A stretch of DNA of 64,000 nucleotides from Carboxylicivirga marina (GCF_016612505.1 NZ_JAENRR010000016.1:1-64000), one strand, 5' to 3'; positions 1 through 9,545 are shown, counted from the stretch's first letter. Numbers and translations are program-made. Notes: a model not told the origin generated them from the sequence alone.

Positions 1-63
1 CAGAACACTCTTCGGGCTGTATGGGAAAAATATGTCCAAACCCCAATAATTGACTTTATGTAA
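1..63 (+). CDS. Possible C-terminal tail of a gene entering from the left
   Basis: Frame 1 is open from the first base to a TAA at 61-63 and encodes 20 residues ending PIIDFM. It could be the 3' end of a gene that starts outside the window. Twenty codons are too few to identify a family, and an open stretch of this length also occurs by chance. No terminator hairpin follows it. Confidence 0.25.
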   Translation, partial: QNTLRAVWEKYVQTPIIDFM

Positions 64-208
64 GTGTGCTTGCGACGTGCATAGGGCAAAATACGGGTCT
101 GAATTCGGACTTTTGTCAAATTAATGATCAATATGGCAGTTGAAGATGACTCCTTAAATTAAATATTGAGTCCATTTCTTCTTAAATTTGGTTCATGAAT
201 TATTCAGG
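64..208. other. Intergenic, nothing recognised
   Basis: AT-rich spacer between the possible incoming gene and the 3' end of the MBL-fold gene. No hairpin, promoter element or open frame stands out. Confidence 0.4.
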
Positions 209-1027
209 TTAAATGAGGATTTCTTTTCCACTGCCACAGTACATTACTTGTTCAGGAAAAGCCTTTAAAAAACTATTAAACGCCACATCACCCGTGCAGT
301 GGTTTAGGGCCCATTGCTTGATATTAAACGGTGCTAACCCATCGATTACAAATTGAACTTGTTCATGTTTATTGCCATTTAAATGCAAGCCACCAGCAAC
401 TAAATCAAAGGTATCAAAACCTTTGCGTTGCTTAATCTCATGCAAAATATTGACGATGCCGGTATGGGCACAACCACATAAAACAATCGGATTTTGCTGC
501 CTTTTGGCCACCAGTATCATTTCATCATCGAAGCAATCGGGTGTGTAACTGTTGCCATGTTTAACAACCAAGCGTTCATTTACAATTTCAAAACCGATTT
601 TAGGTTGAATGTTTGTCAGAAGGAAGAGACTGTCAGTTAATGCCACATCATTCTCAATAAACATTACTCTATTAGCAAATTGTGAAAGCTCACTGACCCA
701 GGTAATGCCGTTGGGTTTCACCATTTGCGTAGAGCTCGAAAAGCGCTCTTTTAATGCTTTTTTATGAATGATGACTTTTGCTTTTTTATTGTGATTCAGA
801 AATGCTGGTAATCCTCCGGTATGGTCGTAATGACCATGGCTTAGTACGACATAATCTACAGTGCTTAAGTCGATGCCTAGTTTCTGAGCGTTGGAAAGAA
901 ATTTATCAGATTGCCCGGTGTCAAACAAGATGCTTAGTTCATCCGTTTGTAAGAGAAACGAAAGACCATGCTCACATTTTAATTGCTTCTGGCTTTGCTT
1001 GTTGTCAATAAGGGTCGTCAATCTCAT
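209..1027 (-). CDS. MBL-fold metallo-hydrolase (COG1237-like)
   Basis: A 272-aa cytosolic metallo-beta-lactamase-fold hydrolase. The N-terminal half has the dinuclear-metal motif LSHGHYDHTGG (about residues 62-72). Further candidate metal ligands are the His in GCAHTG, the His in GGLHL and the His in NHCTGD. This layout resembles the family annotated as 7,8-dihydropterin-6-methyl-4-(beta-D-ribofuranosyl)aminobenzene-5'-phosphate synthase, a name carried over from archaeal pterin biosynthesis; the bacterial substrate is unknown. ATG start, divergent from priA with a 118-bp gap. The fold call is firm and the substrate is not. Confidence 0.85.
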   Translation of the reverse strand: MRLTTLIDNKQSQKQLKCEHGLSFLLQTDELSILFDTGQSDKFLSNAQKLGIDLSTVDYVVLSHGHYDHTGGLPAFLNHNKKAKVIIHKKALKERFSSSTQMVKPNGITWVSELSQFANRVMFIENDVALTDSLFLLTNIQPKIGFEIVNERLVVKHGNSYTPDCFDDEMILVAKRQQNPIVLCGCAHTGIVNILHEIKQRKGFDTFDLVAGGLHLNGNKHEQVQFVIDGLAPFNIKQWALNHCTGDVAFNSFLKAFPEQVMYCGSGKEILI

Positions 1028-1145
1028 AAAGCTTATTCTTGATTACGAATGTAGCAAGATGTTTTGGACTTGCGTCTTTTGATGGCAGGATACTATCTAA
1101 AAAAACGAATGAAGTATTGTATCTTTAACGCTTCAAAATTCTGGG

Positions 1146-3617
1146 ATGACTAATAAGCCACTTTTTGCCGATATAATTTTACCCGTGCCATTGCCACGGC
1201 TATTCACCTACGCTGTTCCTGATGAGCTTTTGCATCTTACCAGTATAGGTAAGCGTGTGGTGATTCCTTTTGGTAAAAAGAAAGTTTACTCTGGCATTGT
1301 TTATCAGCTACATCATCATAAACCTGAAGAATACGAGACGAAAGATATCATCTCGGTACTGGATGAGGAACCGGTGGTTAATGCTTATCAGCTTAAGTTC
1401 TGGAATTGGCTGGCCGATTATTATCAATGTACGCTAGGGGAGGTTTATAAAGCTGCATTGCCTTCGGGCTTAAAGATGGAAAGTGAAACACGCATTATTT
1501 ACAACACTGATTTTGTCGCTGAGTCTCCTTTATCGGAAAAGGAGAACAAGGTGTTGGACATTATCGCTGGTAAAAAAGTGTGCTCCATCAATGATGTTAA
1601 TCAATTGAGTGGCCTGAAAAATAGTCTGCCAGTCATTAAGCGCTTGCTGGAATACAACGCAGTATTTATTAACGAGCATCTTAAAGAAAGTTATAAAGCT
1701 AAAAAGGAAAAGGTGATTTCGCTGCACCCGAAATGTCAGTCAGAGGAAGCCTTGCAACAGATATTTGACAAACTGGAACGCGCACCAAAACAGCAGGAGT
1801 TATTAATGACATTACTGTCGTTGGTGGGTGGATTAACAGGAGCCATCACCAATCAGTCGGTGGTAAAAGCTGAGCTGTTAAAAAAGGCCAATGCCAGCGC
1901 AGCAGCTTTAAAAGAACTATGTAACAAAGAAATATTGCTTGAGCAAGAGCGGTCAATCGACCGGCTTGATCTTGATGAGAAAGCTGTTGAGGTAGCTAAT
2001 GCGCTAAGCGAAGTACAGCAAATAGCGTATGACGAAATAAAGGCGGGTTTTGAGAACCACGATGTGACCTTGTTGCATGGTGTAACCTCGGGAGGTAAAA
2101 CCGAGATTTACATCCACTTAATTGAAGAGCAGTTAAAACAAGGGAAGCAAGTGTTGTATTTGCTGCCTGAGATAGCATTAACCACTCAGATAACCTCTCG
2201 ATTGCAAAAGCATTTTGGTAACAAAATGGGCATCTACCATAGTAAGTTTGCCGATGCTGAACGTGTGGAAGTATGGAGTAATCTCTTACAGCAGAAAAAC
2301 TATCAGTTGATTGTAGGTGTCCGTTCATCCATATTCTTACCTTTCGCTAATTTGGGCTTAATCATTGTTGATGAAGAGCATGAAAACACCTATAAACAGT
2401 TTGACCCTGCACCCAGGTATCATGCCCGCGATGCGGCAGTTGTACTAGCTAAATCGTTTGGGGCGAAAACGCTGTTAGGAACAGCAACGCCATCTATTGA
2501 GTCCTACTACAATGCGCAGCAGGGTAAATATGCTTTGGTGGAATTATCTCAACGTTTTGAAGGCATTGAAATGCCCGAAATTGTTGCTGTTGATGTACGT
2601 GAAGCCAAACGCAAAAAGCAGATGAGTTCGCATTTTACGCCTGTTTTGCTGGAAAAGATTGATAAAGCCTTAAAAAATGATGAGCAGGTTATCCTGTTTC
2701 AGAACCGTCGTGGCTTTAGCCCTTTTATCGAATGTGGGCAGTGTGCCTATGTGGCCAAGTGTGTTAATTGTGATGTATCAATGACCTACCACAAGCACCT
2801 AAATCAGTTGGTGTGTCACTATTGTAACCATAGCATGCAGCTGCCAACGGTATGTCCGGCCTGTCATAGTCCGGCGATTGAAACCCGAGGCTTTGGTACT
2901 GAAAAGATTGAGGAAGAAATGAGCCTGCTGTATCCTGACCATAAAGTAGCACGCATGGATTTAGATACTACGCGTAGTAAATCGGGTTACGACAAACTCA
3001 TTAAGAAGTTTGAAGATGGCGAGGTACATATTCTCATCGGCACGCAAATGATTTCTAAAGGTCTTGACTTTGATAATGTGAGTGTAGTGGGCATTCTGAA
3101 TGCTGATAACATGCTTAACTATCCCGACTTCAGAGCATTTGAGCGGAGTTACCAATTGATGACACAGGTAAGTGGTCGGGCCGGACGAAAGCGTAAGCAA
3201 GGATTAGTGGTATTACAAACATCCAACCCCAAGCACCCAGTGATAATGGATGTGATTAACCATAATTTTATCAACCATTATTCCGGGCAGTTGGAGGAGC
3301 GGCAAATGTTTAAATACCCGCCTTTCTATCGTTTAATATATATCACCGTAAAGCATAAAGACCAGCGAGTATGCAATAAGGCATCCCATCTGCTGGCTGA
3401 GCAACTGCGTGTTATTTTTGGAAGTCGCGTGCTTGGGCCACAAGCGCCAGTTATCAATCGCATCCAGAATCTTTTCATTAAGAAGATATTGATTAAGATG
3501 GAGAAAAAGGCTTCACCAGCGAAAGTAAAGCACCTGATGCGAGAAGCTATTTTTAGTTTGCAGGCACAACAGGAATTTCGTTACGTCAACTTTCAAATTG
3601 ATGTAGACCCGGCATAA
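1146..3617 (+). CDS. priA: Primosomal protein N' (replication restart helicase PriA)
   Basis: An 823-aa superfamily-2 3'-5' DNA helicase that recognises stalled forks and reloads the replisome. An N-terminal 3' DNA-binding domain is followed by a helicase core with Walker A GVTSGGKTEIY (about residues 312-322) and Walker B VDEEHENTYKQ. The zinc-binding insertion has paired cysteines (CGQCAYVAKCVNC, then CHYC and CPAC). The late helicase motif GTQMISKGLDF and QVSGRAGR are intact. The length is slightly above that of E. coli PriA, as is usual for Bacteroidota. Single gene, convergent with gmhA. Confidence 0.97.
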   Translation: MTNKPLFADIILPVPLPRLFTYAVPDELLHLTSIGKRVVIPFGKKKVYSGIVYQLHHHKPEEYETKDIISVLDEEPVVNAYQLKFWNWLADYYQCTLGEVYKAALPSGLKMESETRIIYNTDFVAESPLSEKENKVLDIIAGKKVCSINDVNQLSGLKNSLPVIKRLLEYNAVFINEHLKESYKAKKEKVISLHPKCQSEEALQQIFDKLERAPKQQELLMTLLSLVGGLTGAITNQSVVKAELLKKANASAAALKELCNKEILLEQERSIDRLDLDEKAVEVANALSEVQQIAYDEIKAGFENHDVTLLHGVTSGGKTEIYIHLIEEQLKQGKQVLYLLPEIALTTQITSRLQKHFGNKMGIYHSKFADAERVEVWSNLLQQKNYQLIVGVRSSIFLPFANLGLIIVDEEHENTYKQFDPAPRYHARDAAVVLAKSFGAKTLLGTATPSIESYYNAQQGKYALVELSQRFEGIEMPEIVAVDVREAKRKKQMSSHFTPVLLEKIDKALKNDEQVILFQNRRGFSPFIECGQCAYVAKCVNCDVSMTYHKHLNQLVCHYCNHSMQLPTVCPACHSPAIETRGFGTEKIEEEMSLLYPDHKVARMDLDTTRSKSGYDKLIKKFEDGEVHILIGTQMISKGLDFDNVSVVGILNADNMLNYPDFRAFERSYQLMTQVSGRAGRKRKQGLVVLQTSNPKHPVIMDVINHNFINHYSGQLEERQMFKYPPFYRLIYITVKHKDQRVCNKASHLLAEQLRVIFGSRVLGPQAPVINRIQNLFIKKILIKMEKKASPAKVKHLMREAIFSLQAQQEFRYVNFQIDVDPA

Positions 3618-3674
3618 CGATTCTCTTAAATACAAAGTGAATGGTCTTATTCCTATCGCCTTTACGCTGATGCT

Positions 3675-4253
3675 CTATTTTACTACTTCAGCCTCAATGT
3701 ACTGTATCAAAACATGAATGATTTTGATATGGATTTCCTGTATTCTATCCGAATAGCCCATGTGTGGTGCACGCAATTCGATATCGGCTACTTTTGCAAG
3801 TTCGCCACCTGATTTACCGGTTAATGCCACTACTTTAATGCCTTTGTCTTTGGCCGCTTTGGCCGCATTAAGTACGTTTGGCGAATTGCCACTGGTGCTG
3901 ATCGCCAGCAAAACATCGCCACTTTGCCCCATAGCCTCCACATAGCGAGAGAAAATATAATCAAAGCCATAATCGTTGCCCACACAGGTGATGTGTGTTG
4001 GGTCAGCAATGGCCACGGCGGCCAAGCCTTGTCGATTGTCACGAAAGCGTCCTGTAAGTTCTTCGGCAAAGTGCATGGCATCACTCATAGAACCACCGTT
4101 ACCACATGAAAGAACTTTACCGCCTTGCTTAATGGCATTGGCCATCAAATCACCGGCAGCCATCATTTTGTCCCAGTTGCTTTTATCATTTACAAAGCGG
4201 TTTAATACTTCCTGAGCTTCGTTAAATTCCTTTATGATATCTTCTCGTGTCAT
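3675..4253 (-). CDS. gmhA: D-sedoheptulose-7-phosphate isomerase GmhA
   Basis: A 192-aa SIS-domain isomerase, the same length as E. coli GmhA. It converts sedoheptulose 7-phosphate to D-glycero-D-manno-heptose 7-phosphate, the first step toward ADP-heptose for lipopolysaccharide or S-layer glycans. Diagnostic motifs are [18 protein letters not shown] (phosphosugar and zinc site) and [11 protein letters not shown]. The next enzyme, a heptose-7-phosphate kinase, is at 34270-35268, so the pathway is present but scattered. Convergent with priA and divergent from the ion-channel gene. Confidence 0.95.
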   Translation of the reverse strand: MTREDIIKEFNEAQEVLNRFVNDKSNWDKMMAAGDLMANAIKQGGKVLSCGNGGSMSDAMHFAEELTGRFRDNRQGLAAVAIADPTHITCVGNDYGFDYIFSRYVEAMGQSGDVLLAISTSGNSPNVLNAAKAAKDKGIKVVALTGKSGGELAKVADIELRAPHMGYSDRIQEIHIKIIHVLIQYIEAEVVK

Positions 4254-4324
4254 GCTGTTTATTTACGGTGTAAAAGTACAATGGCTTTTCTAAACTTAAA
4301 ATTTTTTTTAGCATCAAGGCTTCT

Positions 4325-4332
4325 TATCTTTG
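4325..4332 (+). promoter_or_regulatory. Predicted -7 element TATCTTTG
   Basis: TATCTTTG matches the Bacteroidota -7 consensus TAnnTTTG and lies 16 bp before the channel gene ATG, which implies a very short leader. No clear -33 TTG partner was seen. Confidence 0.5.
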
Positions 4333-4348
4333 AAAAGCGCACAAAAGC

Positions 4349-5161
4349 ATGTTTATGAATCCAGTAAAACGAAGACTACACCAACTCATATTTGAAGCAG
4401 ATACAAAAGCCGGAAAACGTTTTGATCTATTCCTTATCCTTCTTATTCTTCTGAGTATTGTGGTGGTAATGATTGAAAGCGATGACACCATTATTCCGCA
4501 GGCCGATAAATGGCTGGTTATAGCCGAATGGGCCGTTACCATATTATTTACAGTTGAATATGTTTTAAGGATATGGATAGTTGATAAACCACGAAAGTAT
4601 ATTTTCTCTTTCTTTGGAGTAATTGATTTACTGGCCATTTTACCAACATACCTTGGTCTGATTGTGGGTGGTTCGCAAATGCTTATCGTCGTTCGTGCCC
4701 TTCGCCTCATAAGGATATTTCGTATATTGAAATTAACCAGATATGTCAAGGAAGCCAGTGCTTTATGGAGTGCTTTGGTGACATCACGCAATAAAATTGG
4801 TGTTTTCTTATTTGTTGTGCTTATTCTGGTTACCATTATGGGTACAGTTATGTATATCATCGAAAACCCCTATAACGAAAGTTTCAGAAGTATTCCCGAG
4901 AGTCTTTATTGGGCCATTGTCACCTTAACAACGGTTGGCTATGGCGATATTGCACCGGTAACTATGTTAGGTAAATTTGTTGCAGGATTAATCATGATAA
5001 CGGGTTATGCCATTATTGCCGTGCCTACAGGTATTGTAACCAGTGAGTTAGTAAAAGAAAGCGGGCGTCCGTTAAATACACGTGTGTGTCCATCGTGCCT
5101 CGAAGAAGGACATGATTATGAAGCAGCTTTTTGTAAATATTGTGGCAATAAACTACAATAA
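4349..5161 (+). CDS. Voltage-gated-type potassium channel with C-terminal zinc ribbon
   Basis: A 270-aa six-TM cation channel subunit. The S4-like helix RALRLIRIFRILKLTRYV (about residues 115-133) has regularly spaced arginines, and the pore loop TLTTVGYGD (about 192-200) carries the K+ selectivity filter. After S6 a short cytosolic tail ends in two CxxC knuckles, CPSC and CKYC, that form a predicted zinc ribbon in the last 30 residues. It probably sets membrane potential as a homotetramer. The zinc-ribbon tail is unusual compared with KvAP or Kch, which lack one or carry RCK domains. The start could also be the ATG two codons downstream. Confidence 0.92.
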   Translation: MFMNPVKRRLHQLIFEADTKAGKRFDLFLILLILLSIVVVMIESDDTIIPQADKWLVIAEWAVTILFTVEYVLRIWIVDKPRKYIFSFFGVIDLLAILPTYLGLIVGGSQMLIVVRALRLIRIFRILKLTRYVKEASALWSALVTSRNKIGVFLFVVLILVTIMGTVMYIIENPYNESFRSIPESLYWAIVTLTTVGYGDIAPVTMLGKFVAGLIMITGYAIIAVPTGIVTSELVKESGRPLNTRVCPSCLEEGHDYEAAFCKYCGNKLQ

Positions 5162-5284
5162 AAAAGTTATTAATAGGATATGCACAGTAGGTGTTGGTAA
5201 ATCGTTTCATCTTCTCTACAAGGTGATTAAGCGCATTTTTATCGTCTTCAAAAAAGCTCATTTATATAATTAGCTATTACTTGT

Positions 5285-5292
5285 TATCTTTG
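5285..5292 (+). promoter_or_regulatory. Predicted -7 element TATCTTTG
   Basis: TAnnTTTG match in the 232-bp gap between the channel gene and the small membrane protein gene. It would give a leader of about 95 nt and may drive the small gene plus mutL. The -33 element is not clear. Confidence 0.5.
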
Positions 5293-5393
5293 CATAGGTG
5301 CGGATGCAATTAACTTGTTGCACAATGTCAGGATGGCTGAATGATGGCATTTGTATGTATTATTCATAAATCTTGGCACTAAAATTTTACGAG

Positions 5394-5723
5394 ATGAAAT
5401 TTACATTTTCAAAGGTATCGCGTCATCGGGTTTTTCAGCATGACCCAATTTATTACGATGAGCAGAAGGAGAAGAACGAAGCAAGACAAAGACGAATTAA
5501 AGAAGAACTTGGCTTGTTGGAAGATGAGGAGAAGGAAAAAGGATATGCTGATCGCATTAGAGGAGGCATGCGCCGTAGAATGAAATCACATTACGAAGTA
5601 GCGCGTAGTGAAAAACGACGCTCTAATCTTCGATTGGTGGTTATCTTAATCATCTTAATGATATTGGGTGTATACCTGATTCAGGAAGGTATGGTTTGGA
5701 TGGACTCATTCTTTGCAGAATAG
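5394..5723 (+). CDS. Small basic single-pass membrane protein upstream of mutL
   Basis: A 109-aa protein with a charged, basic N-terminal two thirds (many K, R and E, with HDPIYYDEQKEK early on) and one C-terminal transmembrane helix (about residues 80-99, LVVILIILMILGVYLIQEG). I place the start at the ATG at 5394 rather than the in-frame TTG at 5373, because the homologue-like sequence begins MKFTFSK. Similar small proteins sit next to mutL in many Bacteroidota and have been loosely labelled riboflavin synthase subunit beta, which nothing in this sequence supports. Only 55 bp precede mutL, so the two are probably co-transcribed. Function unknown. Confidence 0.8.
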   Translation: MKFTFSKVSRHRVFQHDPIYYDEQKEKNEARQRRIKEELGLLEDEEKEKGYADRIRGGMRRRMKSHYEVARSEKRRSNLRLVVILIILMILGVYLIQEGMVWMDSFFAE

Positions 5724-5778
5724 CTATATTGCTTCATCCGCTTTTATTAATTAAAGAACTAGAGAAGAGTTTTAACAC

Positions 5779-7692
5779 ATGTCAAATGTAATACAGTTGT
5801 TACCTGATTCGGTAGCTAATCAGATTGCTGCCGGCGAGGTAATTCAACGACCTGCATCTGTTATTAAAGAATTGATGGAAAACGCCATTGATGCAGGTGC
5901 CACAAATATTCAGGTTATCACCAAAGATGCAGGTAAAAGCCTGATTCAGGTTATTGACAACGGAAGTGGAATGGCCGAAACCGATGCCCGGATGGCTTTT
6001 GAAAGGCATGCCACATCAAAAATAAGTGAGGCCAGTGATTTGTTCGACTTGCGCACCATGGGTTTCCGTGGCGAAGCTTTAGCTTCCATTGCAGCCGTTG
6101 CTCAGGTAGAGCTTAAAACACGCCGTGCCGATGATGATTTAGGAGTGCAGATTAATATCTCGGCATCGCAGGTTGAATCACAAGAGCCGGTTCAGTGCTC
6201 AGTAGGCAGTCAATTCTGTATTAAAAACTTGTTTTTTAATGTGCCCGCTCGCCGTCGATTCTTAAAAAAGACATCAACCGAATTGCGTCATATCATTAAT
6301 GAGTTTCAGCGTGTTGCTTTGGCTAATCCATTGGTGGCACTGTCATTAACGCACAACGAAGTGCCTATGTTTAGCCTACCTGCTGGTAACAACAAGCAGC
6401 GTGTGGTAAATATGAACGGCAAGCAAATGGGCAATAATCTGATACCAATTAATACCGATACGGTAATGGTGAAGATATCAGGATTTATTGGTAAGCCCGA
6501 GTCGGCAAAGAAGTCCATGGGTGACCAGTTTTTCTTTGTCAACAATCGTTATATGCGCCATCCATACTTGCATAGAGCTGTGATGGATGCATATGATAAT
6601 ATTCTTCAACCGGAAACTATACCGGCCTATTTTATCTTTCTGGAAGTTGATCCACAAATTATTGATGTGAATATTCATCCGACCAAAACGGAGATTAAGT
6701 TTGAGGATGAACGCGCAATTTGGCAAATATTAAATGCGGCCATACGCGAAAGCTTGGGTAAATTTAATTTGATGCCATCCATTGATTTTGATACCACTGA
6801 CCAGGTGCATATTCCGGTATCGCACAAAGAAGGTGAATTGGTAGAGCCAAGCGTTGAGGTCAATCCTTTTTACAATCCTTTTGAAGAGGAAAGCAAGCAA
6901 TCGGCCCCAAGTTACAATGGCGGAGGTGGCGGAACAGCTACCTTTCAATCGAAAGCTTCAGCAGCTGGTTGGGAGAATCTTTATGAGGACAATAAAAGCA
7001 ACGAGCTGCCCGATTTTTCAGCATTGGCCAACGCCGAAATGGATAGGGAAGAAAAACCTTTTGAAGAGCAACAGCAGGAGCCAGTGCAGCAAACCTTTTT
7101 ATCATCAGGTTCTAAGGATGAGGCAATTGGAAATAGCCGCTTCTTTCAATTGAAGAATCGATATATTCTCACTTCGGTAAAATCGGGCTTAATGATGATT
7201 GACCAAAAGAGAGCTCATGAGCGAATTGTATTCGAGGGTTTTATTCGCACCTTACAAAGCGGTGCCTCTTTATCGCAAAAGAGCTTGTTTCCTGAAGAGT
7301 TGAGTTTTGGCCCTGAAGAAGTAGCTATGGTAGGTGAGCTAAAAGAGGACTTGATGACCTTAGGATTGGAGTTGGAACAAGCCAATGAAGAAACCTTTAA
7401 GGTATTATCAACACCAGCCGGTTTGGAAAATGTATCGGCAGCGCAATTGATTGATGGCATACTGACTGATTTTAGAGATGGCGAGGTAGACCTTCAAAAG
7501 GAGGTGACTGAACAAATAGCCATGTCAATGGCCAGGCGTGCCGCTATACCATATGGTAAAGTATTGTCAAGCCTCGAAATGGGAGAGTTGTTTGATCAGC
7601 TATTTGCTTGTCAGGTGCCTAATTTCTCACCTTCTGGTAAAACCATTATCTCCATCATGGATATGGATGAGATGCTAAAGCGCTTTGCCTAA
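5779..7692 (+). CDS. mutL: DNA mismatch repair protein MutL
   Basis: A 637-aa mismatch-repair ATPase that links MutS recognition to strand removal. The N-terminal GHKL ATPase is intact: ELMENAIDAGA, DNGSGM and TMGFRGEALASI. The middle (about residues 370-450) is a low-complexity linker rich in E, Q, N and S. In the C-terminal dimerisation domain the endonuclease metal motif DQHAxxE reads DQKRAHE (about 475-481, His replaced by Lys), and the CPHGRP-type motif reads NFSPSGKT. The nicking activity is therefore probably absent or altered here. No mutH is seen in the window. Confidence 0.96.
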   Translation: MSNVIQLLPDSVANQIAAGEVIQRPASVIKELMENAIDAGATNIQVITKDAGKSLIQVIDNGSGMAETDARMAFERHATSKISEASDLFDLRTMGFRGEALASIAAVAQVELKTRRADDDLGVQINISASQVESQEPVQCSVGSQFCIKNLFFNVPARRRFLKKTSTELRHIINEFQRVALANPLVALSLTHNEVPMFSLPAGNNKQRVVNMNGKQMGNNLIPINTDTVMVKISGFIGKPESAKKSMGDQFFFVNNRYMRHPYLHRAVMDAYDNILQPETIPAYFIFLEVDPQIIDVNIHPTKTEIKFEDERAIWQILNAAIRESLGKFNLMPSIDFDTTDQVHIPVSHKEGELVEPSVEVNPFYNPFEEESKQSAPSYNGGGGGTATFQSKASAAGWENLYEDNKSNELPDFSALANAEMDREEKPFEEQQQEPVQQTFLSSGSKDEAIGNSRFFQLKNRYILTSVKSGLMMIDQKRAHERIVFEGFIRTLQSGASLSQKSLFPEELSFGPEEVAMVGELKEDLMTLGLELEQANEETFKVLSTPAGLENVSAAQLIDGILTDFRDGEVDLQKEVTEQIAMSMARRAAIPYGKVLSSLEMGELFDQLFACQVPNFSPSGKTIISIMDMDEMLKRFA

Positions 7693-7713
7693 AGTGCCAC
7701 ATTGGCAGAAATT

Positions 7714-7746
7714 AAAGCAGCTTAGTTAACAAACATAGCTGCTTTT
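7714..7746 (+). terminator. Hairpin terminator after mutL
   Basis: AAAGCAGCT (7714-7722) pairs with AGCTGCTTTT (7737-7746) across a 14-nt loop, 20 bp after the mutL stop. It ends in a short T run, as expected for an intrinsic terminator. Confidence 0.65.
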
Positions 7747-7820
7747 GCGTTATTTTAGAGTGAGAATAAAATTGGCATTGATGTTGATGGTCAACGACCA
7801 ATAATTTAAAAATATTTCAG

Positions 7821-8558
7821 ATGAACTATCGTCCATCACCTTTGGCAGGCTTACCGCCTGTAACTAAAAATCTGTTGATAATTAATGCTTTGTTTTTACT
7901 GGCAACATGGGTGCTTCGTAATTCATTGGGTATTGACCTAAATAATTTTTTAGGCTTATATTATCCTGCTTCTGAGAATTTTCATCCTGCTCAGTTTGGG
8001 ACTTATATGTTTATGCATGCCGATTTTATGCATTTATTCTTCAATATGTTTGCGCTCTTTATGTTCGGTCGTGTATTAGAAGGGTACTGGGGACCAAAGA
8101 AATTCTTCCTTTATTACATCATTACCGGAGTAGGAGCTGCAGTCATTCAATTACTATTTAAATACATTGATTATAATAATGCCATCGCTCTGTTGACTGA
8201 TGAGCAGGTTGCAATTGTTTTTGAGCAGGGAGCACAGGCATTACGACAATACAAGAATTTTACTAATCCTGATATGGCACATTTTAATGCTGTGCTAAAT
8301 GGTTCAATGGTTGGGGCATCAGGTGCCGTGTTTGGTATTCTATTGGCTTTTGGTATGTTATTTCCTAACACAGAGCTGATGTTGTTGTTTCCGCCTATAC
8401 CAATTAAAGCTAAGTATTTTGTGATGATTTATGGTGTGGCTGAATTATTTATGGGCGTAGCTAATTTCTCGTTTGACAATGTGGCGCATTGGGCACATTT
8501 GGGAGGAATGGTTTTTGGTTTTATCTTAATCAAATATTGGGATAAGAAAGGAATTTAA
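7821..8558 (+). CDS. Rhomboid family intramembrane serine protease
   Basis: A 245-aa polytopic membrane protein with the rhomboid catalytic pair: Ser in GASGAVFG (about residues 165-172) and His in HWAHLGG (about 221-227). An early TM segment is followed by MHADFMHLFFNMFALF, the HxxxxHxxxN region that lines the active site. A roughly 45-residue loop (about 110-155) before the catalytic serine helix is longer than in GlpG. It probably cleaves transmembrane substrates, which are unknown. It is followed after 93 bp by a second rhomboid. Confidence 0.93.
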   Translation: MNYRPSPLAGLPPVTKNLLIINALFLLATWVLRNSLGIDLNNFLGLYYPASENFHPAQFGTYMFMHADFMHLFFNMFALFMFGRVLEGYWGPKKFFLYYIITGVGAAVIQLLFKYIDYNNAIALLTDEQVAIVFEQGAQALRQYKNFTNPDMAHFNAVLNGSMVGASGAVFGILLAFGMLFPNTELMLLFPPIPIKAKYFVMIYGVAELFMGVANFSFDNVAHWAHLGGMVFGFILIKYWDKKGI

Positions 8559-8651
8559 GAATCTTGGATGTGAGATTGAATGAATTAGAAATGATTTTTT
8601 GTAATTAGCAATATACCAGAAACTAGTAACTGGTAGTTTTAAATAAGTACA

Positions 8652-9539
8652 ATGGGAATACTCGATGAGATAAAACAATCGTATCGACAAGGAGGTGCAC
8701 TAATCAAGTTAATCTATATTAATGTTGGGGTGTTTGTTGCCATCCGCTTGTTACAAGTGTTTTTTAGTTTCTCATCCGGTTCGGCCAGTGTAAATGATTA
8801 CCCTTTACTTGAATGGCTTTCGGTACCTGCCGATTTATCTACACTATTGTTTAAGCCATGGACCATACTAACCTATATGTTTGTGCACTACGATTTTTTG
8901 CACATCTTGTTTAATATGATATACCTGTATTGGTTTGGGCGTATCTTTCTTGAGTTTTTAAATCCACGACAATTATTAGGCGTCTACATATTGGGTGGAT
9001 TATCGGGAACTGTCTTTTATCTGATTAGTTATAATTTAATTCCGTTGTTTCAACAACAGGTGCCTTATGCGATATTAATGGGTGCCTCAGGTTCTGTTAT
9101 GGCCATTTTGTTTGCGATTGCCCGATATGCACCAAATCATAAGATTTACCTGATGTTTTTTGGTGCTGTTCAATTGAAGTATGTGGCATTAGTTGCTTTG
9201 GTGATTGACTTAATTAGTATACCTGCACTTTCTAATACCGGTGGTCATTTGACACATTTGGGGGGTGCTGCTTTTGGTTATTTTTACGGAGGTCAAATTT
9301 CATCGGGTAAAGATGTAACCATTGGTTTTAATCGAATGATGGATGCCTTGGCCAGCTTGTTTAAGCGGAAGTCAAGATTAAAGGTGACACACAAGCGGGC
9401 GGTGACTGATATGGAATTTAATTCGCGCAAAGTGAATAAACAAAAAGAAGTTGATCGTATATTAGATAAAATTAAAGCAAGTGGGTACGATAGTTTGAGC
9501 AAGGATGAAAAGCAAACATTATTTGACGCTAGTAAATAA
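8652..9539 (+). CDS. Rhomboid family intramembrane serine protease with C-terminal extension
   Basis: A 295-aa second rhomboid. Catalytic Ser is in GASGSVMA (about residues 142-149) and His in HLTHLGGAAFGY (about 198-209). YDFLHILFNMIYLYWFGR is the oxyanion-side helix. Beyond the last TM a cytosolic tail of about 80 residues, basic and then helical, ends in DRILDKIKASGYDSLSKDEK, a short helical domain seen on many Bacteroidota rhomboids. It lies between another rhomboid and an EEP hydrolase in one tight direction (6 bp to the next start), suggesting co-transcription. Confidence 0.93.
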   Translation: MGILDEIKQSYRQGGALIKLIYINVGVFVAIRLLQVFFSFSSGSASVNDYPLLEWLSVPADLSTLLFKPWTILTYMFVHYDFLHILFNMIYLYWFGRIFLEFLNPRQLLGVYILGGLSGTVFYLISYNLIPLFQQQVPYAILMGASGSVMAILFAIARYAPNHKIYLMFFGAVQLKYVALVALVIDLISIPALSNTGGHLTHLGGAAFGYFYGGQISSGKDVTIGFNRMMDALASLFKRKSRLKVTHKRAVTDMEFNSRKVNKQKEVDRILDKIKASGYDSLSKDEKQTLFDASK

Positions 9540-9545
9540 AAAACA

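Noticed and set aside
5373-5393. TTG start for the small gene before mutL
   Set aside because: The ATG at 5394 gives the sequence that looks like the conserved N-terminus.
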